From Deltaproteobacteria bacterium (lineage in GTDB: Bacteria; Desulfobacterota; Binatia; UBA12015), in NCBI GenBank assembly GCA_016874795.1, contig VGTG01000011.1:1-64000 (forward strand): a DNA stretch of 64,000 bases. The letters run 5' to 3'. Positions 7,733 through 16,342 of this stretch are shown piece after piece. The notes below the pieces were generated by a model. That model ran no database searches. It was not told the DNA's origin and saw only the letters and a list, made by a program, of their open reading frames with translations. Numbering within the stretch: position 1 is the stretch's first letter; every line of letters starts with the position of its first letter. Both the position numbers and the translations under genes were made by a program.

Positions 7733-9285
7733 CGCTTGGCGAAGTGCTGCGGCGCGAGGCGCGCGCGCGGCCCGGAAAGACGGCCGTAGTCGACGCGCGG
7801 ACCCGCCTCACCTACGCCGCGCTCGACGAGCTCGTCGATCGCGGCGTCGCGGGTCTCCGCGCACACGGTGTGCGACCCGGCGAGACGGTCTCGTGCCTTC
7901 TCCCGAATCGTGCCGAGGCCGTCGTGCTCTTCTACGCGACGGCGCGGCTCGGCGCGGTCTACTCGCCGATCGTGCCGATCTACGGCGCGCGCGAGGTGCG
8001 CTTCATCCTGCGCCAGACCGGGAGCGTCCTCGCCGTGGTGCCGTCGCACTTTCGCGGCGTGGACTATCCGGCGTTGATCGAGCGAGTGCGGCCCGACGTG
8101 CCCTCGCTCCGCTCTCTCGTGGCGATCGACGAAGCGTTTCCCTCCGGCTTCCTCGGCTCGCCTCGCGCTCGCGCCGGCGACGGACCGGCCGAGCCGGGCG
8201 CGATCGCGACCATCCTCTACACGTCGGGAACGACGGCCGATCCGAAGGGCGCGCTGCACAGCCACCGCACGCTCCTCACGGAAGCGAGCGCCACGGAGCA
8301 ACTGCATCGTCTCGGCGACGACGAGGTGTTCGTGATGCCCTCGCCTGTGAGCCACATCTCGGGGCTTCTCTACGGGATGCTGCTGCCGATCACTCTCGGT
8401 GCGACGAGCGTGCTCATGGAAACGTGGGACCCGGAACGATTTCTCGACCTCGTCGAGCAGGAGCGAGGCACCTACTCCGCGGGCGCGACTCCGTTCTTGC
8501 AAGGCGTCGTCGACTCGCCGACCCTCGCGCGGCGGGATCTTCGCTCGCTTCGCATCTTTCCGTGCGGGGGCGCGGACGTGCCGCCCGAGCTGATCCGACG
8601 TGCGATCGACCGCCTCGGCATCCGCAGCGGCCGCGGCTACGGCTCGACGGAGTTCCCGAGCATCACCAGCTCGTCGGGCCGAGGCGTGCCGCTCGCGAAG
8701 CGCGCCGAGACCGACGGTGCGCCGATCGGTCCGAACGAGATCGAGCTGCGCGACGACGCGGGAAACCGCGTGCCGGTGGGCGGCACCGGAGAGGTCTGGG
8801 CGCGTGGGCCGGAGCTCTTCCTCGGCTATCGCGACCCGTCACTCGACGCCGAGGCCTTCGACGCGGCGGGGTTCTTTCGCACCGGCGATCTCGGGTTCGT
8901 CGACGGTGACGGCTACCTCACCATCACCGGGCGCGTGAAGGACATCATCGTGCGCGGCGGCGAGAAGATTTCCGCGAAGGAGATCGAGGATCTCCTCTTC
9001 GAGCACCCGAAGGTGCGCCACGTCGCCGTCGTCCCGATGCCCGACCCGAAGCTCGGCGAGCGCGTCTGCGCATTCGTCGTCCCGGCCGACCCCGCTTCAC
9101 CGCCGGCGCTCGAGGAGCTCGTCGGCTTTCTCACCGAGCGAGAGCTGTCGCGGCGCAAGCTGCCGGAGCGGCTCGAGATCGCCGAGGACCTCCCGACGAC
9201 CGCGAGCGGAAAGATCCGCAAGGACATGTTGCGGGAGTCCATCGCGGGGAAGGCTCGCGGTGGGTCCTCGGAGGGACCCCGTTGA
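7729..9285 (+). CDS. AMP-forming acyl-CoA synthetase
   Basis: This 518-residue member of the ANL adenylating family makes acyl-CoA from a carboxylate, ATP and CoA. It carries the P-loop-like YTSGTTADPKG (residue 165 on), the A5 motif GYGSTEFP, the hinge region GDLGFVDGDGYLTITGR with GRVKDIIVRGGEKI near residue 401, and catalytic lysine K495 in TASGKIRK. The ATG at 7729 overlaps the previous stop (ATGA). It resembles cyclohexanecarboxylate-CoA ligase and medium-chain ligases. As the only ligase of the operon it probably activates the carboxylic acid that the two dehydrogenases then desaturate. Confidence 0.93.
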   Translation: MTLGEVLRREARARPGKTAVVDARTRLTYAALDELVDRGVAGLRAHGVRPGETVSCLLPNRAEAVVLFYATARLGAVYSPIVPIYGAREVRFILRQTGSVLAVVPSHFRGVDYPALIERVRPDVPSLRSLVAIDEAFPSGFLGSPRARAGDGPAEPGAIATILYTSGTTADPKGALHSHRTLLTEASATEQLHRLGDDEVFVMPSPVSHISGLLYGMLLPITLGATSVLMETWDPERFLDLVEQERGTYSAGATPFLQGVVDSPTLARRDLRSLRIFPCGGADVPPELIRRAIDRLGIRSGRGYGSTEFPSITSSSGRGVPLAKRAETDGAPIGPNEIELRDDAGNRVPVGGTGEVWARGPELFLGYRDPSLDAEAFDAAGFFRTGDLGFVDGDGYLTITGRVKDIIVRGGEKISAKEIEDLLFEHPKVRHVAVVPMPDPKLGERVCAFVVPADPASPPALEELVGFLTERELSRRKLPERLEIAEDLPTTASGKIRKDMLRESIAGKARGGSSEGPR

Positions 9286-9316
9286 ACGCGAGGACGAAGC
9301 CGGGCTATTCGGAGAC

Positions 9317-11116
9317 ATGCGACAGCAGCGGGTGAAAGCGAAACGGGCGCGTCCCCGGCGGGCGAAGCGCGACCCCGTCACGGCGGAGATCATCCGCGGC
9401 GCGATGGAGACGGTCGCCTTCGAGATGGCGACGCACGTGAGCCTCACCGCGACGACGCCGATCCTGAACCAGTCGAACGAGCGCAACGCGACCATTCTCG
9501 ACGCGAGCGGCGCGCTCGCCGCTCTCTCGGTCGGCATCCCACAGTTCATGCTGTCGTCGACATTGCCGATCCGCTTCGCCCTCGACTTCTTCGGCCCGGA
9601 CGGGCTGTTCGAAGGCGACGTCCTGGTCGCGAACGACCCGTATCACGGCGGCGGACATCTCCCCGACTACAACGTCTTCGCGCCCGTCTTCCACGAGGGC
9701 GAGATGGTCTTGATCGCTTCGATCCAATGCCATCACGCCGACACCGGCGGCGGCATGCCGGGCGGCTACAACGCGGACGCGCCCGACATCTGGGCCGAAG
9801 GTGTGCGCTTCCCGGTGATCAAGCTCTGGGAGCGCGGCGTCGAGCGGCGCGACATCACGTACTTCATGCAGGTGAACAACCGCACGCCGACCTTCGTCGG
9901 CGACCTTCGCGCGCAGGTCGGCGCCGCCCAGCTCGGCGTCCGGCGCCTGAAGGCGATGCTCGCGCGGCACGGAACGGCGGCGGTACGCAGCGCGGTGGAC
10001 GAGATGATCGAGCTCGCGGCGCGCCGCTTCCGGAAGGCGGTCTCGAGCTGGCCCGACGGCGTGTACACCTCGGACGTCTGGGTCGACCACGATCCCAAAG
10101 GGAATCCGGACATCCATCTCCACTGCGCGGTCACGGTGCGCGGCGACCGGCTGACGATCGACTTCACGGGCTCCGACAGCCGTCCGGAGATCCAGGCCTA
10201 CTCGTCGTACGGCAACACCCGCGGCTACGTCGTGGCGCAGCTTGCCTCGATGATGGATCCGACGATCCCGAAGAACGAAGGATTCTTCCGTGCGATCGAG
10301 CTGATCGTGCCCGAGGGATCGTGCCTGAATCCTCCGCCCGGGCGATCGGTCGCCGCTGGAACGCATCATCCCGGTACGGAGGTCGGCGAAGCGATCGCGC
10401 TGGCGCTCGCCCAGGTGATTCCCGAGCGGTCGTGCCCACAGGTGTACAAGATCGGAATGCCGACGGTGATCTTCGGAAAGGATCCGAAGACGGCGCGGCT
10501 CTTCATCGACAACTCGGCGGACACGATCGCGGCGCACTGCAGCGCGGTGCACGGCCGGGACGGCTGGGGCTCGATGAACGCGAGCTTCGGCAACCTCATC
10601 CGTGCGACGGCCGAGATCAACGAGTCCATCTTTCCGCAACGCCAGCTCGCCCGCGACTACATCACGGACAGCGGCGGCCCGGGCCAGTTCCGCGGCGCGC
10701 CCGGGACGCTCTATCGGAAGCAGCTTCTCGCACCCGCCAACGTCTACACCTACGTCGTCGGGCGGAAGTATCCGATGCCCGGCATCGCAGGTGGGAAGCC
10801 GGGCGCTCCGAATCGGCTCACGCTGAAGGTCGGCGGCGCTGCCGAGGAGGCGGACGATACGAGCCGGCTCGTCGCGCACGCCGCCGGCGAAGCGATCGCC
10901 TACGCGTACGGCGGAGGCGGCGGGTGGGGAGATCCTCTCCAGCGCGAACCCGCCCGGGTACTCGACGACGTGCTCGACGAGTACGTGTCCGTGGAGAGCG
11001 CCCGGCGCGACTACGGAGTGGTCCTGACGGGCTCGCTCGAGGACCTGACGCTCGTGATCGACCAGCCTGCTACCGTCGCCCTTCGCGCGAAGCTTCGATC
11101 GACCCGTATTGCTTGA
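9317..11116 (+). CDS. Hydantoinase B/oxoprolinase family protein
   Basis: This roughly 600-residue HyuB-type subunit shows DPVTAEIIRGAMETVAFEMA at the N-terminus, NDPYHGGGHLPDYNVFAPVF near residue 110, MQVNNRTPTFVGDLRAQ, and the glycine-rich C-terminal segment YAYGGGGGWGDP. HyuB proteins normally work with HyuA in ATP-dependent opening of cyclic amides or in acetone/acetophenone carboxylase complexes. No HyuA gene is present in this window. The ATG at 9317 with GGAG six bases ahead is chosen over the upstream in-frame GTG, which lies inside the ligase gene. Its place in an acyl-CoA operon suggests carboxylation or hydrolysis of a pathway intermediate. That role is inference. Confidence 0.9.
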   Translation: MRQQRVKAKRARPRRAKRDPVTAEIIRGAMETVAFEMATHVSLTATTPILNQSNERNATILDASGALAALSVGIPQFMLSSTLPIRFALDFFGPDGLFEGDVLVANDPYHGGGHLPDYNVFAPVFHEGEMVLIASIQCHHADTGGGMPGGYNADAPDIWAEGVRFPVIKLWERGVERRDITYFMQVNNRTPTFVGDLRAQVGAAQLGVRRLKAMLARHGTAAVRSAVDEMIELAARRFRKAVSSWPDGVYTSDVWVDHDPKGNPDIHLHCAVTVRGDRLTIDFTGSDSRPEIQAYSSYGNTRGYVVAQLASMMDPTIPKNEGFFRAIELIVPEGSCLNPPPGRSVAAGTHHPGTEVGEAIALALAQVIPERSCPQVYKIGMPTVIFGKDPKTARLFIDNSADTIAAHCSAVHGRDGWGSMNASFGNLIRATAEINESIFPQRQLARDYITDSGGPGQFRGAPGTLYRKQLLAPANVYTYVVGRKYPMPGIAGGKPGAPNRLTLKVGGAAEEADDTSRLVAHAAGEAIAYAYGGGGGWGDPLQREPARVLDDVLDEYVSVESARRDYGVVLTGSLEDLTLVIDQPATVALRAKLRSTRIA

Positions 11117-11147
11117 CGTACGGCGCGGTTCGTCGCACCAGTCGAAG

Positions 11148-11828
11148 ATGCGAAAGATGGTTTTCCTCTGCCGGCGTCGGCCCGACATCACGCACGACGA
11201 GTACGCGCGACGCGTCCTCGAGGGGCACGTGCCGCTCGCAATCCGGCACCATCCGACGATGCGCCACTACGTCGTCAACATCGTCGAGCGCGTCGCGGTG
11301 CCGGGCTCGGCGGATCTCGACTCGGTCGCCGAGCTCTCGTTCGAGACGCTCGAGGACTATCGCGAGCGCCTCTACGACTCACCCGAGGGCGAGAAGATCA
11401 TCGGTCGCGACGTCGTGGGCTTCATGGGCGGAGCGCACTCCTACGATTGTACGGAGCACGTGCATCGCCGCCCGGAACGCCGCTTCGGCGAGCGGACGCC
11501 GGGCGTCAAGCTCGTCGAAGGTCTGAAGCGGAAGCCCGAGCTCGCGCACGACGAATTCGTAGCGCAGTGGCTCGAGCGACACGTGCCGCTCGTCCTCGAG
11601 CACCTGCCGGGCGTCACGCACTGCGTGACGAACGTCGTCGACCAGCGGGTCTCGCCGGCGGGCGAGGATTTCGATCTCTTCTTCGAGATCGGCTTTGCCG
11701 GGGAGCAGCAGCTCCGCGGCGCTTTCGCGTCGCCGAAGTCCGGAGGACGACTTTCGATCGAGAGCGACTCCGCGCGCCTCGTCGGCGCGGTCGAGGCCTG
11801 GCGCGTCGCCGAGTTTCCGCAGAAGTAG
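11148..11828 (+). CDS. Tandem EthD-domain protein
   Basis: This 226-residue protein contains two copies of an EthD-like ferredoxin-fold domain: residues 1-110 (MVFLCRRRPDITHDEYARR then LEGHVPLAIRHHPTMRHYVVN) and residues 115-226 (LKRKPELAHDEFVAQWLERH then LPGVTHCVTNVVD). Each repeat keeps the D/H-E-F/Y and H-VP pattern of the family. EthD and related dimeric alpha-beta-barrel proteins accompany xenobiotic or ether degradation genes, some as lyases or isomerases, many without known chemistry. The tandem form would be a built-in pseudo-dimer. It lies 31 bp after hyuB and probably ends the operon. Confidence 0.85.
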   Translation: MRKMVFLCRRRPDITHDEYARRVLEGHVPLAIRHHPTMRHYVVNIVERVAVPGSADLDSVAELSFETLEDYRERLYDSPEGEKIIGRDVVGFMGGAHSYDCTEHVHRRPERRFGERTPGVKLVEGLKRKPELAHDEFVAQWLERHVPLVLEHLPGVTHCVTNVVDQRVSPAGEDFDLFFEIGFAGEQQLRGAFASPKSGGRLSIESDSARLVGAVEAWRVAEFPQK

Positions 11829-11840
11829 CCGGAGCGCCGG

Positions 11841-12494
11841 CTACCGAAGCGCGAAGCCGAGCAGCGTTTCGAGCTCGCCGAGCGCCTGAGCCGGATCGTC
11901 GACCTTGATCGTCGCCATGCCGAGCTGGCGCGCGGTCTTCAGGTTCCGCCCGATGTCGTCGAGGAAGATCGCCTCGACGGGCTTCACGCCGAGGCGGTCG
12001 CAAGCGATCTCGTAGATGCGCGGGTCGGGCTTCCGCATGCCCTCGACGGCGGACTCGACGACGGCGTCGAAGTGCGGGCCGAGGAGGTTCATCTGCGGCT
12101 CGCCGCTCCGCCAGTTGTTCGTGAGAGCGGCGGTCCGCAGGCCGCGCGCGCGGATGCGGCGGATCGCCTCGAGCATCTCCGGCCGAGGTCCGGCGATCGT
12201 GGCGATGCGCAGCATCATGTCCCGCGCCGAGAAGGGCGGACAGACGGCCGCGCAGTCCTCGTCGAAGGCGAGGAAGAACTCGTCGAGCTCGAGCTCGCCG
12301 CGCTCGAGCCTCGACCACGCGCCGGACGAGCCGGTGTCGACCACGACGCGGTTCACGAAGCCCGCGGGGATGCCGATCTCGGTCTCGTACGCCGCGATCG
12401 CGTGCAGCGGAGAGCCGACGACGACTCCGCCAATGTCGAAGATGACGGCGCGCCTTGCGGCGTCCGTGCGCTCGGGCTCTCGCGTCGTGCTCAT
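11841..12494 (-). CDS. HAD-superfamily hydrolase
   Basis: This 217-residue HAD-IA-like protein has motif I AVIFDIGGVV (D20), motif II ALTNNW, motif III lysine in MRKPDPRIYE and motif IV FLDDIGRN. The second aspartate of the usual DxD motif is replaced by glycine (G22), as in the N-terminal domains of soluble epoxide hydrolase and ACAD10-type proteins. That change is expected to weaken general acid catalysis or alter the reaction. It is transcribed away from the Nudix gene, with a 97-bp palindrome between them. It ends 12 bp from the convergent EthD gene. Substrate unknown. Confidence 0.88.
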   Translation of the reverse strand: MSTTREPERTDAARRAVIFDIGGVVVGSPLHAIAAYETEIGIPAGFVNRVVVDTGSSGAWSRLERGELELDEFFLAFDEDCAAVCPPFSARDMMLRIATIAGPRPEMLEAIRRIRARGLRTAALTNNWRSGEPQMNLLGPHFDAVVESAVEGMRKPDPRIYEIACDRLGVKPVEAIFLDDIGRNLKTARQLGMATIKVDDPAQALGELETLLGFALR

Positions 12495-12505
12495 GCTCGC
12501 AGTCC

Positions 12506-12602
12506 CTAGTGCACCGCCGTCGAGATAGCGTCAAGCAGATTGCCGTTCATCGGCGTCGAGGGGCGGTAAGATGTTGACGCTATCTCGACGGCGGTGCACT
12601 AG
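12506..12602. repeat. Perfect 29-bp inverted repeat with 39-bp spacer
   Basis: The arms 12506-12534 and 12574-12602 are exact reverse complements over 29 bp and stop matching immediately outside. Both outer ends are CTAG, a rare tetranucleotide. It fills the divergent promoter region of the HAD and Nudix genes. Thirteen bases of the arm (GTGCACCGCCGTC) recur at the Nudix start codon (12640-12652). It could be a miniature inverted-repeat element, a large operator or a stable hairpin; no transposase is nearby. Confidence 0.9.
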
Positions 12603-12639
12603 CACTGGAGACGGTGGATTCCGCGTGCGAAGGTCGGTC

Positions 12640-13203
12640 GTGCACCGCCGTCCTCTGCTCGATCTGCTCGATCGCTACGCGTCGCTTCATCCGGGCGAGG
12701 ACGAAACGGTCCAGCGCATGCAGGCCTTCATCCGTGCGCACGCCGATTGCTTCGCGCGGACGTGCCTCGCGGGCCACGTCACCGGCTCCGCGTGGGTCGT
12801 TTCCGCGGACCACCGGAGCGTCCTCCTGACGCATCACGCACGCCTTGGCCGCTGGCTCCAGCTCGGCGGTCACGCCGACGGCGAGACGGATCCGTTCGAG
12901 GCGGCGCTGCGCGAGGCGCGCGAGGAGTCGGGCATGGAGGACTTCCGCGAGGTCTCCGGAGACGTGCCGCCCGTGCCGCTCGACGTCGACGTGCACCCGA
13001 TCCCGGCGCGCGGCGCGGAGCCGGAGCACTTCCACTTCGATGTCCGGTACCTGCTGATCGCGGCGCCCGGTCAGCGCATCGTACGTTCGGACGAGTCGAA
13101 CGATCTCCGCTGGGTCCCCGCCGACCGCGTCGAGGAGCTCTCCGACGAGGAGAGCCTATTGCGCCTCGCGCGCAAGGCGCGAGCTCTTCTCCGCTCGCCC
13201 TAG
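12640..13203 (+). CDS. Nudix hydrolase
   Basis: This 187-residue Nudix protein carries the full box Gx5Ex7REUxEExGU (GGHADGETDP... with REAREESGM), so it should hydrolyse a nucleoside-diphosphate-linked compound using Mg2+. The GTG at 12640 (VHRRPLLDLLDRYASLHP) is chosen because AAGG lies six bases ahead and the family's N-terminus starts there. A longer frame from 12571 would translate the palindromic repeat and is unlikely. It ends one base before the convergent RND gene ends. The substrate is not readable; such stand-alone Nudix enzymes often clean damaged nucleotides. Confidence 0.88.
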   Translation: MHRRPLLDLLDRYASLHPGEDETVQRMQAFIRAHADCFARTCLAGHVTGSAWVVSADHRSVLLTHHARLGRWLQLGGHADGETDPFEAALREAREESGMEDFREVSGDVPPVPLDVDVHPIPARGAEPEHFHFDVRYLLIAAPGQRIVRSDESNDLRWVPADRVEELSDEESLLRLARKARALLRSP

Positions 13204-13204
13204 T

Positions 13205-16200
13205 CTAGCGCGCGTCGGTGTGCGCGTCTGCCGGGGGCGAGACCAGCGGTCGCCGCCAGGGCCAGCGCAGCCACGAGAACAGCGCGCGTCCTCGCACCGC
13301 ACCCCCGAAGTCGTCGAGCAGCGAGTACGCGACCGGCGTCACGAGCAGCGTGAGCAGCAGGCAGAGCGTCTGCCCGCCGATGATCACGTTCGCCATCGAA
13401 GCGCGCGAAGCCGCTCCGGGTCCCGTCCCGAGCGCGATCGGGACCATGCCCATCACGAGCATCACCGTCGTCATCAGGATCGGACGCAAGCGGACGTGGT
13501 TCGCTTGCAGGATCGCCTCGTCGCGCGGCATGCCGCCCGCGCGGAGCTGGTTCGTGTAGTCGACCTGCAGGATGCCGTTCTTCTTGACGATCCCGAAGAG
13601 CATGAAGAGCCCGAGCACCGAGTAGAGGTTCAGGCTCTGTCCGAGGATCAGGAGCGAGAGCAGCGCGAACGGCAGCGAGAGCGGCAGCGAGAGCAGGATC
13701 GAGATCGGATAGATGAAGCTCTCGAACTGCGCGGCGAGCACCATGTACATGAAGACTGCGCTCAGCGTGAACGCGAGGGCGAAGCTCTGGCCCGTCTCCG
13801 CCATGTTCTCGGCGTCGTGCGACATGCGCACCGAGTAGAGGCGCGGGAGACCGATCTCGGCGATGATCTTCTGCACCTTCGTGACCGCGTCGCCGAGCGC
13901 GATGCCTTCGAGGTTCGCGACGATCGTCATCTGCCGCTGGCGGTCGAGGCGCTCGATCTCCGCGGGTCCGCGCTCCTCCTCGAGCGAGACGAGGCTCGAG
14001 AGACGGACGAGCTCGCCGTTCGGGCGCGCCACCGTCATGTTGTAGACGGAGCGCGGATCCTGCCGGTTCGAGAGCGAGGCGCGCAGCCACACGTCGTACT
14101 GCTCGTCGTCGACCTGGAAGTTCGTCACCGGCTCCCCGCCGACGAGGGTGCGAAGCGTCGCCGCGACCTCCTCGACCGGAATGCCGAGGTCCGCTGCCTT
14201 CTGTCGATCGATCTGGACGCGGATCTCCGGCTTTCGCAGGGCCAGGCTCGAGTCGACGTCGACGAATCCGGGGATCGCCCGCATGCGCTCGAGGAGCTTC
14301 TGGCTGATCCGGTCGAGCTGGCCGAGGTCGGGGCCCATGATGTCGAAGCTGAAGTCGGTGCTGCGGCGGCCGCTGACGAAGGCGTTCGCTACCTGCACGC
14401 TCGGCCGGAGCTCGGGGTACTCCACGAGGAGGTCGCGGGCCTCGGCCATGACGTCCTTCTGCGAGAAATCGCGTTCTTCGAGGTCGCTCAACTTGACGTA
14501 CACGCTTCCGCGGGTGACGTCGCCTTCGCCGCTGTTGGAAGCCCGCTCGCCGATCGCGACGAGGGTGTGCTCGACGCCGCGAAGCTCGGTGAGCCGTCGT
14601 GCGACTTCCTCGAAGAGGCCGGTCGCGCGGTCGAGCGTGTAGCCCTCCGGCGCCTGCAGCACGACCTCGAACTCGCTCTGGTCGTCCTGCGGGATGAAGT
14701 CCTTGCCGACCGCCTTGAAGATCGGGACCGTGCTCGCGATCGAGATCACGCTCGCGAGAACGATCACCCAGCGGTGGCGGAGAGAGAACGTGAGGAGGGA
14801 GCCGTACGCGCGGTCGATCGCGCGGTAGATGCGGTGCTCCTTCACGGAGTCCTTGCTCTCCGCCCGGGGGCGCAGGAACCGCGAGCAGAGCATCGGCGTC
14901 AGCGTGAACGAGATCAGCATCGAGACCAGGATCGCGATCGCCGTCGTCAGGCCGAACTCGTGCAGGAAGCGCCCGGTCATGCCGGACATGAAGGCGAGCG
15001 GCACGAAGATGACGACGAGCGAGAAGGTCGTCGCCATGACCGCGAGACCGATCTCGCGCGTGCCGTCGATCGCCGCCTGGTACGGCGTCTTTCCCAGCTC
15101 CTCGATGTGCCGGTAGACGTTCTCGAGCACGACCACGGCGTCGTCGATGACGATGCCGACGGAGAGGATCAGCGCGAGGAGCGTCACGTTGTTCAGCGTG
15201 AAGCCGAGCGCCCACATCGCGGTGAAGGTCGCGATGATCGACGTCGGGATCGCGACCGCGGCGATCAGGGTCGACCGCATGTCGCCCATGAAGAGGATCG
15301 TCGAGAGAGCGACGAGGATCCCTCCGAGGAGGAGATGGAACTGCGCCTCGTCGATCGAGCGGCGGATGAAGCGGCTCTGGTCCTTGACGATCTCGATCTT
15401 GATGTCCGAGGGCATCGCGGCTTGCAGCTCGGCGAGCTTCTTCTTGACGTCGCGTGCGACCTCCGCCGTGTTCGCACCGGACTGCTTCCGGATCTCGAGC
15501 GTGAGAGCACGCTGGCCGTCGAGGCTCGCGTAGGAGCGCGGATCGACCCAACCGTCGACGACGGTCGCGATGTCGCGGAGCGTGACGGGCCGCTCGCCGA
15601 GCGAGCCGATGACGAGGCTCTCGAAGTCCTCGACCCGTTTCATGCGACCCATCGTGCGGAGGACGAGCTCGCGCGAGCCCTGATCGATGCGGCCTCCGGG
15701 CAGCTCGACGTTCTGCGACTGGAGCGCGCGCCGCACTTGCGCGATGGAGAGCCCGAACGCGTCGAGCAGGTCCGTGTCGACGTAGATCTGGATCGCGCGC
15801 TTGCGCCCGCCGGTCAGGTCGACGCCGCCGACGCCGGAGACGGTCTCGAGGTTCTGCTTGAGCGTGCGGGTCGCGATCTCGGTGATCTCGCGAAGGTCGC
15901 GGTTCCCGGACACGGCGACGCGGAGCACGGGGACGTCGTCGAGATCGAAGCGGATCACGACGGGCGGCTCGACGTCGTCGGGGAGCTTGCCCTGCGCGGC
16001 GGCGACCTTGTCGCGTACGTCCTGCGCCGCTTGGGCCGCGTCGCGCTCGAGCTCGAACCCGACCATGATGTAGGAGACGCCTTCCATGCTCCGCGAGCTC
16101 AGGCGGTCGATCCCTTCGATCTGATTGACCGACTCCTCGAGCGGCTTCGTGACCTGCGTCTCGACCTCCTCGACGGAGGCGCCCTTCAGCGTCGTGACGA

Positions 16201-16342
16201 CGCTCGTGAACGGGAAGTCGAGGCTCGGATAGAGGTCCACGCCGAGGCGCGTGTAGGAGAGCGCGCCCAGCACGACGAGCAGCATCACGAGCATCGTCGC
16301 GAAGACGGGACGACGAACGCAGATCTCGGCGATGCGGCTCAC
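13205..16342 (-). CDS. RND efflux pump, inner-membrane transporter
   Basis: This roughly 1045-residue transporter of the HAE1/AcrB type starts with ISVRRPVFA-like IAEICVRRPVFATMLVML. It shows two halves of six helices with large periplasmic loops and the proton-relay aspartates D400-D401 in LSVGIVIDDAVVVLENVYR. The GTG at 16342 overlaps the stop of the adaptor gene (GTGA), so the two are translationally coupled. It should pump hydrophobic compounds to an outer-membrane channel, which is not encoded nearby. Substrate range is unknown. The whole unit is presumably repressed by the TetR part of the upstream gene acting at the palindrome near 18082. Confidence 0.94.
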   Translation of the reverse strand: MSRIAEICVRRPVFATMLVMLLVVLGALSYTRLGVDLYPSLDFPFTSVVTTLKGASVEEVETQVTKPLEESVNQIEGIDRLSSRSMEGVSYIMVGFELERDAAQAAQDVRDKVAAAQGKLPDDVEPPVVIRFDLDDVPVLRVAVSGNRDLREITEIATRTLKQNLETVSGVGGVDLTGGRKRAIQIYVDTDLLDAFGLSIAQVRRALQSQNVELPGGRIDQGSRELVLRTMGRMKRVEDFESLVIGSLGERPVTLRDIATVVDGWVDPRSYASLDGQRALTLEIRKQSGANTAEVARDVKKKLAELQAAMPSDIKIEIVKDQSRFIRRSIDEAQFHLLLGGILVALSTILFMGDMRSTLIAAVAIPTSIIATFTAMWALGFTLNNVTLLALILSVGIVIDDAVVVLENVYRHIEELGKTPYQAAIDGTREIGLAVMATTFSLVVIFVPLAFMSGMTGRFLHEFGLTTAIAILVSMLISFTLTPMLCSRFLRPRAESKDSVKEHRIYRAIDRAYGSLLTFSLRHRWVIVLASVISIASTVPIFKAVGKDFIPQDDQSEFEVVLQAPEGYTLDRATGLFEEVARRLTELRGVEHTLVAIGERASNSGEGDVTRGSVYVKLSDLEERDFSQKDVMAEARDLLVEYPELRPSVQVANAFVSGRRSTDFSFDIMGPDLGQLDRISQKLLERMRAIPGFVDVDSSLALRKPEIRVQIDRQKAADLGIPVEEVAATLRTLVGGEPVTNFQVDDEQYDVWLRASLSNRQDPRSVYNMTVARPNGELVRLSSLVSLEEERGPAEIERLDRQRQMTIVANLEGIALGDAVTKVQKIIAEIGLPRLYSVRMSHDAENMAETGQSFALAFTLSAVFMYMVLAAQFESFIYPISILLSLPLSLPFALLSLLILGQSLNLYSVLGLFMLFGIVKKNGILQVDYTNQLRAGGMPRDEAILQANHVRLRPILMTTVMLVMGMVPIALGTGPGAASRASMANVIIGGQTLCLLLTLLVTPVAYSLLDDFGGAVRGRALFSWLRWPWRRPLVSPPADAHTDAR

